42,112 nt of DNA from an uncultured Roseburia sp. (GTDB taxonomy: Bacteria; Bacillota; Clostridia; Lachnospirales; Lachnospiraceae), in assembly GCA_930989305.1 (NCBI GenBank), contig CAKNLF010000005.1, forward strand, positions 1 through 42,112, written 5' to 3'. Below the pieces are notes generated by a model. The model had not been told where the DNA came from. It did not search any database and saw nothing but the letters and a program-made list of their open reading frames with translations. Made by a program: the position numbers and the translations under genes. The number at the start of each line of letters is the position of its first letter. Position 1 is the first letter of the stretch. Shown in pieces: positions 1 to 8,164 of this stretch.

Positions 1-611
1 ATATGCCGGATGTGCACTGCCACTGTATTATCGGCTCCGATAGCTTCTTCATTCCAGATACTTTCATAGATCTGATTAATGGAAAAGACTTTTCCCTGAT
101 TTTTCACCAGAAGCAGGAGAATATTATATTCTATGGGGGTCAGCTTTACCATACGTCCGTCCACAGTTACCTCTTTCAGATCATCATTGATCTGAAGTCC
201 GTCTACTGTATACACCTGAGACGTATCTTCCTGAGCCGCGTTCCCCAGCTTTGTATACCTGCGCATCTGGGAATTGACCCGGGCAACCAGTTCCAGAGGA
301 TTAAATGGTTTGGAAACATAGTCGTCCGCGCCTACATTCAATCCCAGGATCTTATCCGCGTCTTCTGTCTTGGCGGACAGGATAATGATTGGGATATTGC
401 TCTCCTCCCGTATCTTTAATGTTGTCCGTATTCCGTCAAGTTTGGGCATCATCACGTCTATGATGATCAGATGTATTTCATTTTCTTTCAGGATCTGCAG
501 CGCCTGCAGACCGTCGTATGCCTTCAGCACATGATAGCCTTCCTGCTGCAGATAAATTTCTATGGATTCCACGATGGATCTTTCATCGTCACATACCAGT
601 ATATTTCTCAT
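1..611 (-). CDS. OmpR/VanR-type response regulator, truncated by the window edge
   Basis: The first 203 codons are visible; the C-terminus lies off the left end. It starts MRNILVCDDE and has a receiver domain with acidic residues D8/D9, phosphoacceptor D52 (IDVMMPKLDG) and the K of VSKPF. A winged-helix DNA-binding domain follows and reaches TVAVHIRH. It is a cytoplasmic transcription factor that would be phosphorylated by a partner histidine kinase. The protein is strikingly similar along its length to the complete regulator at 27251-27955, so the two are paralogues. The kinase gene probably lies outside the window to the left. The ATG at 611 follows AAAGGCGGGG and a promoter at 645-673. Confidence 0.93.
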   Translation of the reverse strand, partial: MRNILVCDDERSIVESIEIYLQQEGYHVLKAYDGLQALQILKENEIHLIIIDVMMPKLDGIRTTLKIREESNIPIIILSAKTEDADKILGLNVGADDYVSKPFNPLELVARVNSQMRRYTKLGNAAQEDTSQVYTVDGLQINDDLKEVTVDGRMVKLTPIEYNILLLLVKNQGKVFSINQIYESIWNEEAIGADNTVAVHIRH

Positions 612-644
612 ATTTCCCCGCCTTTCTGCCCTTTTTCTCTCTCC

Positions 645-673
645 ATTGTATCAATCCTGTATCCCCAGTGAAA
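645..673 (-). promoter_or_regulatory. Promoter for the truncated response regulator
   Basis: TTTCAC (complement of 668-673), 17-bp spacer, TACAAT (complement of 645-650). It sits about 35 bp upstream of the ATG at 611. Confidence 0.5.
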
Positions 674-746
674 TAGTTTTTTTCTTAATTCTTCTTTAAA
701 TTTTCCGGGACTGCCCGGTCCTTTCCGCAGATCGCAAACACAGACA

Positions 747-777
747 GAGGGCGTCCCTCCATTCCGGGGACGCCCTC
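747..777 (-). terminator. Hairpin after the coiled-coil gene
   Basis: An 11-bp perfect stem (GAGGGCGTCCC at 747-757, GGGACGCCCTC at 767-777) with a 9-nt loop lies 23 bp beyond the stop at 800. The T-tract is weak on both strands, so terminator efficiency is uncertain. Confidence 0.55.
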
Positions 778-799
778 CTGCTGTAATTCTCTGTTTTAT

Positions 800-1771
800 T
801 TATTCCAGATCCTTGGGAACCAGCTCTTTCATCAGCACTTTCAGCCGTTTTTTCCATTCCGGCACCGGTCCCTGATTCGTATCTTTTTCCTCTTCAGGCA
901 CCTCATACTGACGCTCATCCTCTTCCAGAGCCTGTAGGATCTGTTCTTCACTCATCGTTCCTTCTTCTGCCCGGATCTGCTGGCTGTCGTCATCATCGTT
1001 GTCTGAAGACTGTTTTTTCTCAGCTTCCAGAGCCGCTTTCCGTTTAAAATATTCCGCGTTCAAGTTTACCTTTACTTCCGGCTTCTCTGCCCGCAGAGGT
1101 TCCACCGGAGGCACATAACCGCTTTTGGCGTCTTCCGGCGAGATACCTGCTTTTTCAAAATATTCTTCATTTATCTTGATATCTGCCGATACCGCAGGCG
1201 TATAAATATGCTTCGGGCTTTCTTTGGCGCCTGCTGCAGCGGACCGCTCCTGTTCTTCTTTTTCTTCTCTCTGTCTGTGCCGCTGCCTGCGTCTTACATC
1301 TTCCAGCATATTCCGGTAAAGCCTTGTGTCCGCCAGATCATTCAGCTGTCCTTCCAGCTCCGTTTCATGGCTTTTGATCAGATCTTTCTGATCCCGCAGT
1401 TCTTTTTTAAAGCCCCGGAACACATCCGTCATGGAAGCGTTTGCCTGGTCGATCAAATCCTGTACTTTTCCCAGCATATCTGCCGTATACAAGACGGAAG
1501 CCGCGTAAATGTCGTCAGCTTTCTGAGAAGCGTCGTCCATCATTTCCTTGCCCTTCTGCCTGAATTCCAGTTCCGCCCGATTCCGGCTGTCGCGGGTCTG
1601 CTCGTAGGCCTCCATCATATCAAAGACGCTGCGGTTGAGCTGATCCAGCAGCACAAGCATCTTTTTTCTATCGATGATCACTTTATCCGGCTGATGATCA
1701 TATGTTTCACATTTTGAAAACATTACATGTATATCTTTTAAAACCCGTTCCAATTTATCCTGGGGACTCAT
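800..1771 (-). CDS. Coiled-coil protein of unknown function
   Basis: I do not recognise this 323-aa protein. It has no signal peptide or membrane segment. Residues 35-175 look like a long charged helical or coiled-coil region, reminiscent of DivIVA or ATP-synthase-B-like stalks, ending in an Arg/Glu/Gln-rich stretch (RRRQRHRQREEKEEQER). The C-terminal half looks disordered and acidic. It carries a duplicated short motif, DIKINEEYFEK (about 197-207) and VKVNLNAEYFKR (about 233-243). A TTG at 1807 would add 12 residues, but it overlaps the -10 element at 1807-1812, so the ATG at 1771 is the likely start (AGGCAGG upstream). The gene has its own promoter downstream of hydE. A scaffold or cell-envelope role is only a guess from composition. 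Confidence 0.7.
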   Translation of the reverse strand: MSPQDKLERVLKDIHVMFSKCETYDHQPDKVIIDRKKMLVLLDQLNRSVFDMMEAYEQTRDSRNRAELEFRQKGKEMMDDASQKADDIYAASVLYTADMLGKVQDLIDQANASMTDVFRGFKKELRDQKDLIKSHETELEGQLNDLADTRLYRNMLEDVRRRQRHRQREEKEEQERSAAAGAKESPKHIYTPAVSADIKINEEYFEKAGISPEDAKSGYVPPVEPLRAEKPEVKVNLNAEYFKRKAALEAEKKQSSDNDDDDSQQIRAEEGTMSEEQILQALEEDERQYEVPEEEKDTNQGPVPEWKKRLKVLMKELVPKDLE

Positions 1772-1806
1772 TTTTTCGCCTGCCTTTTTTCGTATTTTCA
1801 ATTTCA

Positions 1807-1835
1807 ATCATATCACAGCCCAATAGCCATGTCTA
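1807..1835 (-). promoter_or_regulatory. Promoter for the coiled-coil gene
   Basis: TAGACA (complement of 1830-1835), 17-bp spacer ending in TGTGA, TATGAT (complement of 1807-1812). The predicted RNA start near 1800 rules out the TTG codon at 1807 as a start on this transcript. Confidence 0.6.
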
Positions 1836-1855
1836 TGGCAGGGATTATGAAAACT

Positions 1856-2992
1856 TTATGTCCCGATCACGCCGTATTCTTTGGACCTCTTATTGTATTT
1901 CGGATACTTTTTTCTGCTTTTGTCCTCTCTGGAAGGCAGGGGGACGTAATCTCCCCTGTCTGTTACGATCGTATAGCCGATCGCTTCCATCTGTTCCTGC
2001 AGCTGCCGTTTGTATTCCGCAGCCTCGGAACCGGTGCACAGTTTATTATCATACAATTCATATTTTTTCCGGACATCCTGAGGGGAAAGATTCGGCATCA
2101 CTACGTTGGCTCCCGCCAGAATTCCTTTTTCCCGTCCCATTTCATCAATCGTTCCCAGAGCGGTGGTAGCCGGCAGCAGCACGCTTGGCAGCATCAGCCG
2201 CAGCAATCCAAGCATAAATACCGTCAGTTCCGCAGTTCCAACCGCCTCTTTCGCCAAAGGCGTATCGTGATGAGGGATAAACGGTCCGATTCCTACCATC
2301 TGAGGCTCTAGTTCTTTTAAAAAGATCATATCCTCTGCCAGGCAGGCGGATGTCTGTCCGGGAGAACCTACCATAAATCCGGATCCGGTCTGGTATCCGA
2401 TCTCCTTCAGATCCCACAGACACCGCATCCTGTTTTTCAGCGACAGCTCAGAGGGATGCAGTTTCCGGTAATGAGCCGGATCCGCTGTTTCGTGCCGCAG
2501 CAGATAGCGGTCCGCTCCGGCGTTAAAATATGCCTGATAACTTTCCCGGGATTTTTCACCTAAAGAAAGCGTAACCGCGCAGTCCGGATACATTCCTTTT
2601 ATAGCGCTGACGATCTGCACCACAATGGAATCGGAGAAATACGGATCCTCTCCTCCCTGAAGTACAAAGCTGCGAAAGCCCAGCTCATAGCCTTCACGGC
2701 AGCAGGCCAGGATCTCGCCTCTGGTAAGATGGTAGCGGTTTGCATTCCGGTTGCTCCTGCGGATGCCGCAGTAGTAACAGTCATTCCGGCAGATATTGCT
2801 CACTTCAATAAGCCCCCGGATATAGATTTTATTATCATAATATTGTTTCCGAATCCGTACCGCTTTCTCAAAAAGATAATCCGCCAGCTGAGACGTCCTT
2901 CCGTCGATCAGCTGTATCCACTCTTTTTTATTCAGTTTTTGTTCTGTCTCCAGCTTATCTACAAGCTGATACAGTGTATCTTGTCTTTTCAT
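1856..2992 (-). CDS. hydE: [FeFe]-hydrogenase H-cluster maturation radical SAM enzyme HydE
   Basis: This 378-aa radical SAM protein matches HydE in length and motifs. The CX3CX2C cluster ligands are C68, C72 and C75 (CRNDCYYC), preceded by the typical IRGLIEVSNICRN and followed by GIRRSN. A conserved LQGGEDPYF motif, a PGQT motif and the GIGPFIPHHDTPL region follow. Known role: HydE works with HydF and HydG to build the diiron subcluster of [FeFe] hydrogenase in the cytoplasm. It lies 31 bp downstream of the hydrogenase-system regulator gene and is presumably co-transcribed with it. Neither hydF, hydG nor a hydrogenase structural gene is in the window. The C-terminal tail is basic (KSRKKYPKYNKRSK). 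Confidence 0.95.
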   Translation of the reverse strand: MKRQDTLYQLVDKLETEQKLNKKEWIQLIDGRTSQLADYLFEKAVRIRKQYYDNKIYIRGLIEVSNICRNDCYYCGIRRSNRNANRYHLTRGEILACCREGYELGFRSFVLQGGEDPYFSDSIVVQIVSAIKGMYPDCAVTLSLGEKSRESYQAYFNAGADRYLLRHETADPAHYRKLHPSELSLKNRMRCLWDLKEIGYQTGSGFMVGSPGQTSACLAEDMIFLKELEPQMVGIGPFIPHHDTPLAKEAVGTAELTVFMLGLLRLMLPSVLLPATTALGTIDEMGREKGILAGANVVMPNLSPQDVRKKYELYDNKLCTGSEAAEYKRQLQEQMEAIGYTIVTDRGDYVPLPSREDKSRKKYPKYNKRSKEYGVIGT

Positions 2993-3023
2993 TGCAAATT
3001 CCTTCCCCTGGTCTGTGCCGTCT

Positions 3024-3284
3024 TCAGGATTCCTGCTTCGGAAGCTTGGAATATACTGCTTTGGATGTTACACCTTTCAGCATGCCAAGTTTTCCGGACA
3101 ATGTACTGATCACATCTGCCGGCGCGTCCACAGCCACGCTGATCAGTGAAATATTTCTCGCCTTATAGGGTACGCCCATCCGTCCTATAATATACGGCGA
3201 AAACTGATGCAGCAGGTGATTTAGTTCTTCCACACTTTTTGAATCCTCTACTACGATTGCCAACATTGCCACTCTGTTTTCCAT
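3024..3284 (-). CDS. TM1266-type iron-only hydrogenase system regulator
   Basis: This 86-aa protein (start MENRVAML) matches the small ACT-like family named for T. maritima TM1266, annotated as iron-only hydrogenase system regulator. Features are the start of the fold (VAMLAIVVED), the central YIIGRMGVPY and the C-terminal LGMLKGVTSKAVYSK. The start at 3284 is chosen because AAAGAGGATACGAAATG gives a good ribosome site; an upstream in-frame start at 3329 has none. It precedes hydE by 31 bp. An intrinsic terminator (3346-3376) stands between its only visible promoter and the gene, so expression probably depends on read-through. The regulatory mechanism of this family is not established as far as I know. 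Confidence 0.88.
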   Translation of the reverse strand: MENRVAMLAIVVEDSKSVEELNHLLHQFSPYIIGRMGVPYKARNISLISVAVDAPADVISTLSGKLGMLKGVTSKAVYSKLPKQES

Positions 3285-3345
3285 TTCGTATCCTCTTTCT
3301 TCCGGCAAAGGGATTCCCCTCCGCCTCAAATTTCTTTTTCATTGT

Positions 3346-3376
3346 AAAAAGCCGGCATCCTGTACAGATGCCGGCT
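3346..3376 (-). terminator. Intrinsic terminator in the leader of the hydrogenase-maturation operon
   Basis: On the minus strand GCCGGCATC - 7-nt loop - GATGCCGGC is a perfect 9-bp stem (3351-3375) followed directly by TTTTT (3346-3350). It sits 62 bp before the regulator's ATG. It could end read-through from the 5'-nucleotidase gene or act as an attenuator for the promoter at 3498-3526. Confidence 0.85.
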
Positions 3377-3491
3377 GTGATAAGCATATCAGATTCCTTC
3401 ATGCTTTTCCGTCAGCTTCATCTTTCGGTAAGCAGGACTGCTCTTTTTCTTGTATGATTTGCGGTAAGATAACCTCTGCCCGCGCATCGTT
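3377..3491 (-). ncRNA. Putative structured leader RNA (attenuator or riboswitch candidate) before the hyd regulator/hydE
   Basis: About 115 nt lie between the predicted RNA start (about 3491) and the terminator. Small stems can be drawn by eye: GCGG/CCGC near the 5' end, AGCA/TGCT, and CCG/CGG around GATGAAGC. The 5' GATGC (complement of 3484-3488) can pair with the GCATC of the terminator's first arm, a possible antiterminator. I do not recognise a known riboswitch class. A 32-codon frame from the ATG at 3489 (basic, MRGQRLSYRKSYKKK...) has no ribosome site on this transcript. Confidence 0.4.
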
Positions 3492-3497
3492 TTATTA

Positions 3498-3526
3498 ATA
3501 TTACCATTCCCTCTGCTGATTATCAA
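3498..3526 (-). promoter_or_regulatory. Promoter for the hyd leader/regulator/hydE
   Basis: TTGATA (complement of 3521-3526), exactly 17 bp, TAATAT (complement of 3498-3503), with a TG just upstream of the -10. It lies immediately beyond the stop codon of the 5'-nucleotidase gene. Confidence 0.65.
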
Positions 3527-3537
3527 GTGTTAGTTTT

Positions 3538-5499
3538 TTAACGTTTACCTTTCCTTCTGCGGTATACCGCCCTGGTCACCGCCACCGCCACTAGTACCAG
3601 CACAACGATCAGCGCCGTGGCCACCGTACAGATGATCACTGCGTATTTGCTTGGGTTCTTAAGGATATCCCCGGGCTTGCTGCTGTCTTCCACACACTTC
3701 CGGTCATGAAGCTCGTTGTAGTATGCCGGCACCACCCGCTCCCCTTTTTCTTTTTCAAAGGTCTGCATGTAGTCCGCAATAGCCTCCCATGCCTTGATCT
3801 CGCTGCCGCTGCCGTCATAAAGGATGCAGGACTCCAAATCCTCGATTTCATTGCCCTGAGCGTCTTTGGGAGTAACGGACAATACGCCGTAGGACATTTT
3901 TTCCACAGCGCCCAGCATCTGTCCTGTATACAGATCCGCCACCACAAAATACAGCTTGTCGTCATCAATTTCTTCATACACAGCCCCGTCTCCGGCCTGC
4001 CAGGGAATATCCGGCTGCCTTACCAGCTGGGTTCTTATCACTTTATTCAGGATCATACGTCTTGGATTATAAGTATAGGAAAGCCCGCTGGCATACAGTC
4101 TGGCAGATTTCATATAGTCAGAGATCGACGCGTCAATTTCTGCTGCGGTGCGCAGTTCTTCTCCTGTGAGATAAACGCCGATCAGAGGATAACCGGCCTT
4201 TCCGTCCGGTCCAATCCCCAGGGAGTATGCTTTAAACACATCCGCCGCAGTAATAGGTCCGGATACAAATGTATCACGCACGCATCCGCTGGGAACTACT
4301 GTCACATCCGCCGGCGGGGTTCCTTCTGCTTTGGTGGCCGCTGCATAATAGAAGGCGTCCGCCATCAGATCTCCCAGCTCATGTTCCCGCTTCTTTTCCG
4401 AAAGATCATTTGCGCTGGAAAAAGAATAGGGATTTTCCGCCAGCACCATATCTTTCGTAAATCCGTATGGCTCCAGATACTGCTCATCGATCACAGACGA
4501 AAATGACTTGAGCCTGTTCAACACCTGAGGATCTTCTTTGATCTTTTTATCCATGGTAACAAGACGATAGTCCTGCACTTCCCATCTGCCGTTTTCTTTC
4601 CGGACCATATTCAGGCTGCCGATCTGTTCTCCGTATTCCCCGCAGGATACGATCGCCGTATCCCCGCAGATGATCGGTTCATCCAGAAACGTGTGGGTAT
4701 GACCGCTGAGGATCAGATCCAGATCCGGCACTTCCTTTGCCAGTTTTTCATCTTCAGATTTATCGCTGTCCTTATTGGTCCCGCTGTGAGACAGGCATAC
4801 GATCATATCCGCGTCTTCTTTTTCCTTGATCTCCTTCACAGTCCGTTTGACTGCTTTCACCGGATCTTCAAATTCCAGGGCGCAGGTAGGCGCGCATTCC
4901 AGCGCATCCTTTCCGAACACGCCCAGCAGCGCGATTTTCACACCGTCCTTTTCCACCATAATGTACGGTTCCACACCGTAATAGGAAAAAGCGTCCTGCA
5001 GCAAAAGCTGTTCTTCATCCGGCTCTTCCGGCCAGGTGACATTGCAGACTACCATAGCCGGCAGAGGGTCTTTGCTGTCCGCAGCGCTTTTCAGCATATC
5101 CGCCAGCCCCTGACTGCGGTAATCAAATTCATGATTTCCCAGGGTAGTGGCGTCATACCCCAGATATCCCAGCATACGCAGTTCAGGCGCCTGGGTATCA
5201 TACAGCATCTGGTAAACTGTTCCCATAGAAAAATCCCCGCCGTCTATCAGCAACGTATCCGGATATTCTTCCTTTTCCTTTTTTATAAACGTCATCATAC
5301 GGGCCATTCCCCCTATATCCGTTTCTTTTCCTTTAAAAGAAGTCCTGAAACTGTCCAGATGAGAATGGATATCATGAGAAAAAATCACATGCAGCTGCTC
5401 CTTTGCCGTATCTTCTTTTGCCGAAACAGCTGTCAGAGACAGGGCAAATGTACACAGGGCCACAATAGCAGCCGCCTTTTTTCTCCAGTTTTTCATCAT
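3538..5499 (-). CDS. Surface-anchored 5'-nucleotidase / 2',3'-cyclic phosphodiesterase family protein
   Basis: This 653-aa protein has an N-terminal signal peptide (about residues 1-27, ending AVSA) and a C-terminal membrane helix (about 618-642) followed by RAVYRRRKGKR, so the enzyme should sit outside the cell, tethered to the membrane. The calcineurin-like metal motifs are present: DIHSH (43-47), DGGDF (86-90), GNHEFD (121-126), LSHSG and SGHTHTF. The C-terminal half is the 5'-nucleotidase substrate-binding domain. Known members remove phosphate from extracellular nucleotides. It starts 17 bp after the DUF362 gene and is probably in its operon. The ribosome site is CAGGAGC before ATGATG. 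The exact substrate cannot be told from the sequence. Confidence 0.93.
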   Translation of the reverse strand: MMKNWRKKAAAIVALCTFALSLTAVSAKEDTAKEQLHVIFSHDIHSHLDSFRTSFKGKETDIGGMARMMTFIKKEKEEYPDTLLIDGGDFSMGTVYQMLYDTQAPELRMLGYLGYDATTLGNHEFDYRSQGLADMLKSAADSKDPLPAMVVCNVTWPEEPDEEQLLLQDAFSYYGVEPYIMVEKDGVKIALLGVFGKDALECAPTCALEFEDPVKAVKRTVKEIKEKEDADMIVCLSHSGTNKDSDKSEDEKLAKEVPDLDLILSGHTHTFLDEPIICGDTAIVSCGEYGEQIGSLNMVRKENGRWEVQDYRLVTMDKKIKEDPQVLNRLKSFSSVIDEQYLEPYGFTKDMVLAENPYSFSSANDLSEKKREHELGDLMADAFYYAAATKAEGTPPADVTVVPSGCVRDTFVSGPITAADVFKAYSLGIGPDGKAGYPLIGVYLTGEELRTAAEIDASISDYMKSARLYASGLSYTYNPRRMILNKVIRTQLVRQPDIPWQAGDGAVYEEIDDDKLYFVVADLYTGQMLGAVEKMSYGVLSVTPKDAQGNEIEDLESCILYDGSGSEIKAWEAIADYMQTFEKEKGERVVPAYYNELHDRKCVEDSSKPGDILKNPSKYAVIICTVATALIVVLVLVAVAVTRAVYRRRKGKR

Positions 5500-5516
5500 T
5501 TATATTGCTCCTGTTA

Positions 5517-6638
5517 TCAGATTTCTATTAATTCATACTTATCAGTTCCCAGCCCGATCTTCACTCCGTGTTCAATACAGGATCTCCAGTTTGTATCCGG
5601 ATGGGTCAGGTTAAAACGATCTGTATCTTCTTCATGGACATGGTGTTCTTCCATGTTCGCGCTGAGTATGCTGCCGTTTATTACCGGCTGTTTGTTGCAC
5701 AGGTCCACGCAGGCCATATCCAGAGCCACCGGATCAAAAGAAGCCAGCATTCCCACATTTGGAATAATGGGAATATCATTTTCCCCGTGGCAGTCGCAGT
5801 TGGGAGATACGTCGCAGATCAGGGAAATATGGAAACAGGGCCGGTCTTTGCAGATGGCATAAGTATATTCCGCGATCTTGCAGTTCAGAATATCATTGCT
5901 CTCATCCAATCTGGTGCTGACCGCGTCTTTTGGACATACGCCGATACATCTGCCGCATCCCACGCATTTTTCTTCATCAATAAAAGCTTTGCCCTCTGTA
6001 ACAGAAATTCCCTGATGGGCGCAGACTTTTGTACAGCAGCCGCATCCTACGCATTTGGAAGTACGCACAAAAGGTTTGCCCGCATTATGCATTTCCATTT
6101 TCCCCGCCCGGGATCCGCCTCCCATACCGATATTTTTCAAGGTTCCGCCGAATCCTGTTGCCTCATGGCCTTTAAAATGTGTCAGGGAGATCAGAATATC
6201 CGCATCCATTAATGCGCGGCCGATTTTTGCTTCTTTCACATGCTCTCCGTCTATGGGCACGATCACTTCGTCCGTTCCTTTCAGTCCGTCGGCAATGAGC
6301 ACCTGGCAGCCGGTGGCATAAGGGGTAAAGCCGTTCCTGTAAGCATTGTCCAGATGATCCAGAGCATTTTTCCGTGATCCCACATAGAGGGTATTGCAGT
6401 CAGTGAGAAAAGGCTTTCCCCCAAATTCTTTGACCACGTCTCCCACCACCTTTGCGTAATTCGGACGCAGGAACGCAAGATTTCCGTACTCTCCAAAATG
6501 CATTTTTATAGCAGCATATTTATCTTTAAAATCTATATTTCCCATTCCAGCCGTTTTTATAAGCCGTTCCAGCTTCTGCATGAGATTTTCGCTGAATGTG
6601 GCCTTGAACGATGTAAAATATACTTTTGACTTTTCCAT
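5517..6638 (-). CDS. DUF362 family protein with two [4Fe-4S] ferredoxin motifs
   Basis: This 373-aa cytoplasmic protein has a DUF362 domain interrupted or followed by a bacterial ferredoxin module. Two cluster-binding motifs are complete: C196-x2-C199-x2-C202-x3-C206 and C225-x2-C228-x2-C231-x3-C235-P. The DUF362 part includes AIKMHFGEYGN, SLTHFKGHEATGFGGTLKN and GMGGGSRAGKMEMH. The family's function is not firmly known; an electron-transfer or Fe-S-linked role is an inference. The start is supported by GAAAGGAGCAATTTATTATG. It is the first gene of a probable two-gene operon with the secreted 5'-nucleotidase, a pairing with no obvious functional logic. Confidence 0.9.
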   Translation of the reverse strand: MEKSKVYFTSFKATFSENLMQKLERLIKTAGMGNIDFKDKYAAIKMHFGEYGNLAFLRPNYAKVVGDVVKEFGGKPFLTDCNTLYVGSRKNALDHLDNAYRNGFTPYATGCQVLIADGLKGTDEVIVPIDGEHVKEAKIGRALMDADILISLTHFKGHEATGFGGTLKNIGMGGGSRAGKMEMHNAGKPFVRTSKCVGCGCCTKVCAHQGISVTEGKAFIDEEKCVGCGRCIGVCPKDAVSTRLDESNDILNCKIAEYTYAICKDRPCFHISLICDVSPNCDCHGENDIPIIPNVGMLASFDPVALDMACVDLCNKQPVINGSILSANMEEHHVHEEDTDRFNLTHPDTNWRSCIEHGVKIGLGTDKYELIEI

Positions 6639-6697
6639 AATAAATTGCTCCTTTCACAGATATCATTTTTGTATACTTTCTCATTTGCATAGTATTT

Positions 6698-6726
6698 ATC
6701 ATATCACAGCTGTTTTAAAAACCCAA
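6698..6726 (-). promoter_or_regulatory. Promoter for the DUF362 operon
   Basis: TTGGGT (complement of 6721-6726), 17 bp, TATGAT (complement of 6698-6703), about 60 bp upstream of the start at 6638. Confidence 0.55.
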
Positions 6727-6776
6727 GAGCGTCTTTGCCCCTATGCTTTTGCTCCTTGCGTTTTCCCTGAAATTCC

Positions 6777-6805
6777 TTGCAAAAATATTTTTTTTATATT
6801 AATAT
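6777..6805 (+). promoter_or_regulatory. Promoter for the dehydratase operon
   Basis: TTGCAA (6777-6782), 17 bp, TAATAT (6800-6805). A leader of about 80 nt follows and can form a CCCGG/CCGGG stem. Confidence 0.55.
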
Positions 6806-6892
6806 CGTCAACATACAGAAAAAACGGTATTTTCCCGGGATTTCCCACAGGGATTTCCGGGCACAGATCTATTTTGGAAAGGAATTCCACTT

Positions 6893-8152
6893 ATGCAGGC
6901 AGCAAAAACTTACGGAAATATCATAAAAAAAATTGCCCCGGAGCACAATCGCGCCGCGCTTTCCATGATCAAAGGCGGTCTTTTTCTTGAAAAATTCCGC
7001 ACCGGTCATCTTATGGACAAACAGATTCCAAAAGCGCTGCGCTATCTCAACCACTATGCCATAGGCAATGTGCTGGAAGCTCTGAAACATCCGGAAAAAA
7101 CCGCCTGGGTCAATCTGTTTACTCCGGTGGAGATCCTGCAGTGTTTTGATCTGTACTGCCTGTCAGCGGAAGCTATGTCTTCCTATCTGTCAGGCTTTTA
7201 TATGGAGGACGCGCTCATCGACCACGCGGAAAGCGAAGGCATCGCACCTACTTTATGTTCTTATCATAAAACTTTTATCGGAGCCGCTGATTCAGGCATT
7301 ATTCCAAAAGCGGCCTTTGCCGCCACTACTTCTATGGTATGCGACGCCAACGTCAATACATTCCGGCATCTTGCTCACAAACACCGCATTCCCTGCTATA
7401 TGCTGGATATCCCGGACAGTTACAGTCCGGAAGGTGAAATGTATGTTGTGGAACAGCTCCATGAAATGATTTCCATGCTGGAGGATCTGTTTCATCAACC
7501 TTTTGACCTCCAGCGTCTTTCGGAAACCCTGGAGCGGGAAAATCAATCCAAACAGTACTTTGTGAATTTCCTTGACGCTTCTGTTGGAAAAGACTATCCA
7601 TCCACTCTGACGCTGCAGATGTTTATGCTTTTTGCCACTCATCTGAATATCGGCACTCCGGAAATCCTGTTCTTTTTCCGCAGTATGTACGAGGAGATCC
7701 AAAGCGCCCCGGCCTTTCACGGAAAAAAGATTTTCTGGGTCCACTTAAATCCCTATTATCAGGAAACCCTGCAGCGCTATTTCAATCTCGGAAAAGACTA
7801 TCAGCTGATCACAACGGAAATGAATCTGGACTATATGGACACACTGGACGTATCCCGCCCTCTCCACGCCCTTAGTAAAAAAATGATCTGCAATCTTTAC
7901 AACGGATCTTTTGAACGCAAGGCAGAGCTTGCCGCAAATCTTGCGAAACGCTTTCATGCCGACGGAGTGATCAATTTCTGCCACTGGGGCTGCAAACAGT
8001 CCTCAGGAGGCGCCATGCTCCTGAAGGAAACCCTGCGGGATCAAAACATCCCTTTCCTCACCCTGGACGGGGATGGAATGGACCGGCGAAACAGCCATGA
8101 CGGGCAGATCAAAACCCGTCTGGAAGCATTTCTGGAATTATTAAACCAATAA
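6893..8152 (+). CDS. 2-hydroxyacyl-CoA dehydratase family protein (HgdB/D-component type)
   Basis: This 419-aa cytoplasmic protein belongs to the 2-hydroxyglutaryl-CoA dehydratase D-component family. The conserved core NLFTPVEILQCFDLYCLS (74-91) is followed by cluster-ligand candidates C122 (TLCSYHK), C150 (VCDANV) and C363/C367 (FCHWGCKQSSGG). Family members bind [4Fe-4S] clusters and use one very-low-potential electron from an ATP-driven activator to dehydrate or reduce a CoA ester or a related substrate. The next gene, 12 bp downstream, encodes a second homologue fused to the activator. No CoA-transferase, hydroxyacid dehydrogenase or acyl-CoA dehydrogenase gene is adjacent, so the substrate is unknown. 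The start has GGAAAGGA nine bases upstream. Confidence 0.88.
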   Translation: MQAAKTYGNIIKKIAPEHNRAALSMIKGGLFLEKFRTGHLMDKQIPKALRYLNHYAIGNVLEALKHPEKTAWVNLFTPVEILQCFDLYCLSAEAMSSYLSGFYMEDALIDHAESEGIAPTLCSYHKTFIGAADSGIIPKAAFAATTSMVCDANVNTFRHLAHKHRIPCYMLDIPDSYSPEGEMYVVEQLHEMISMLEDLFHQPFDLQRLSETLERENQSKQYFVNFLDASVGKDYPSTLTLQMFMLFATHLNIGTPEILFFFRSMYEEIQSAPAFHGKKIFWVHLNPYYQETLQRYFNLGKDYQLITTEMNLDYMDTLDVSRPLHALSKKMICNLYNGSFERKAELAANLAKRFHADGVINFCHWGCKQSSGGAMLLKETLRDQNIPFLTLDGDGMDRRNSHDGQIKTRLEAFLELLNQ

Positions 8153-8164
8153 AGGAGGAAGCAC

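Noticed and set aside
3163-3402. 79-codon minus-strand frame across the hyd leader terminator
   Set aside because: It overlaps the regulator gene in another frame, runs through the terminator hairpin and has no ribosome site.
3393-3491. 32-codon basic peptide (MRGQRLSYRKSYKKK...) in the hyd leader
   Set aside because: No Shine-Dalgarno lies on the predicted transcript. It is kept only as a note; a leader peptide is not excluded.
3706-5862. Long plus-strand frames opposite the 5'-nucleotidase and DUF362 genes (3706-4506, 4693-5862)
   Set aside because: They are antisense shadows of strong genes with signature motifs on the minus strand; no ribosome sites or recognisable domains.
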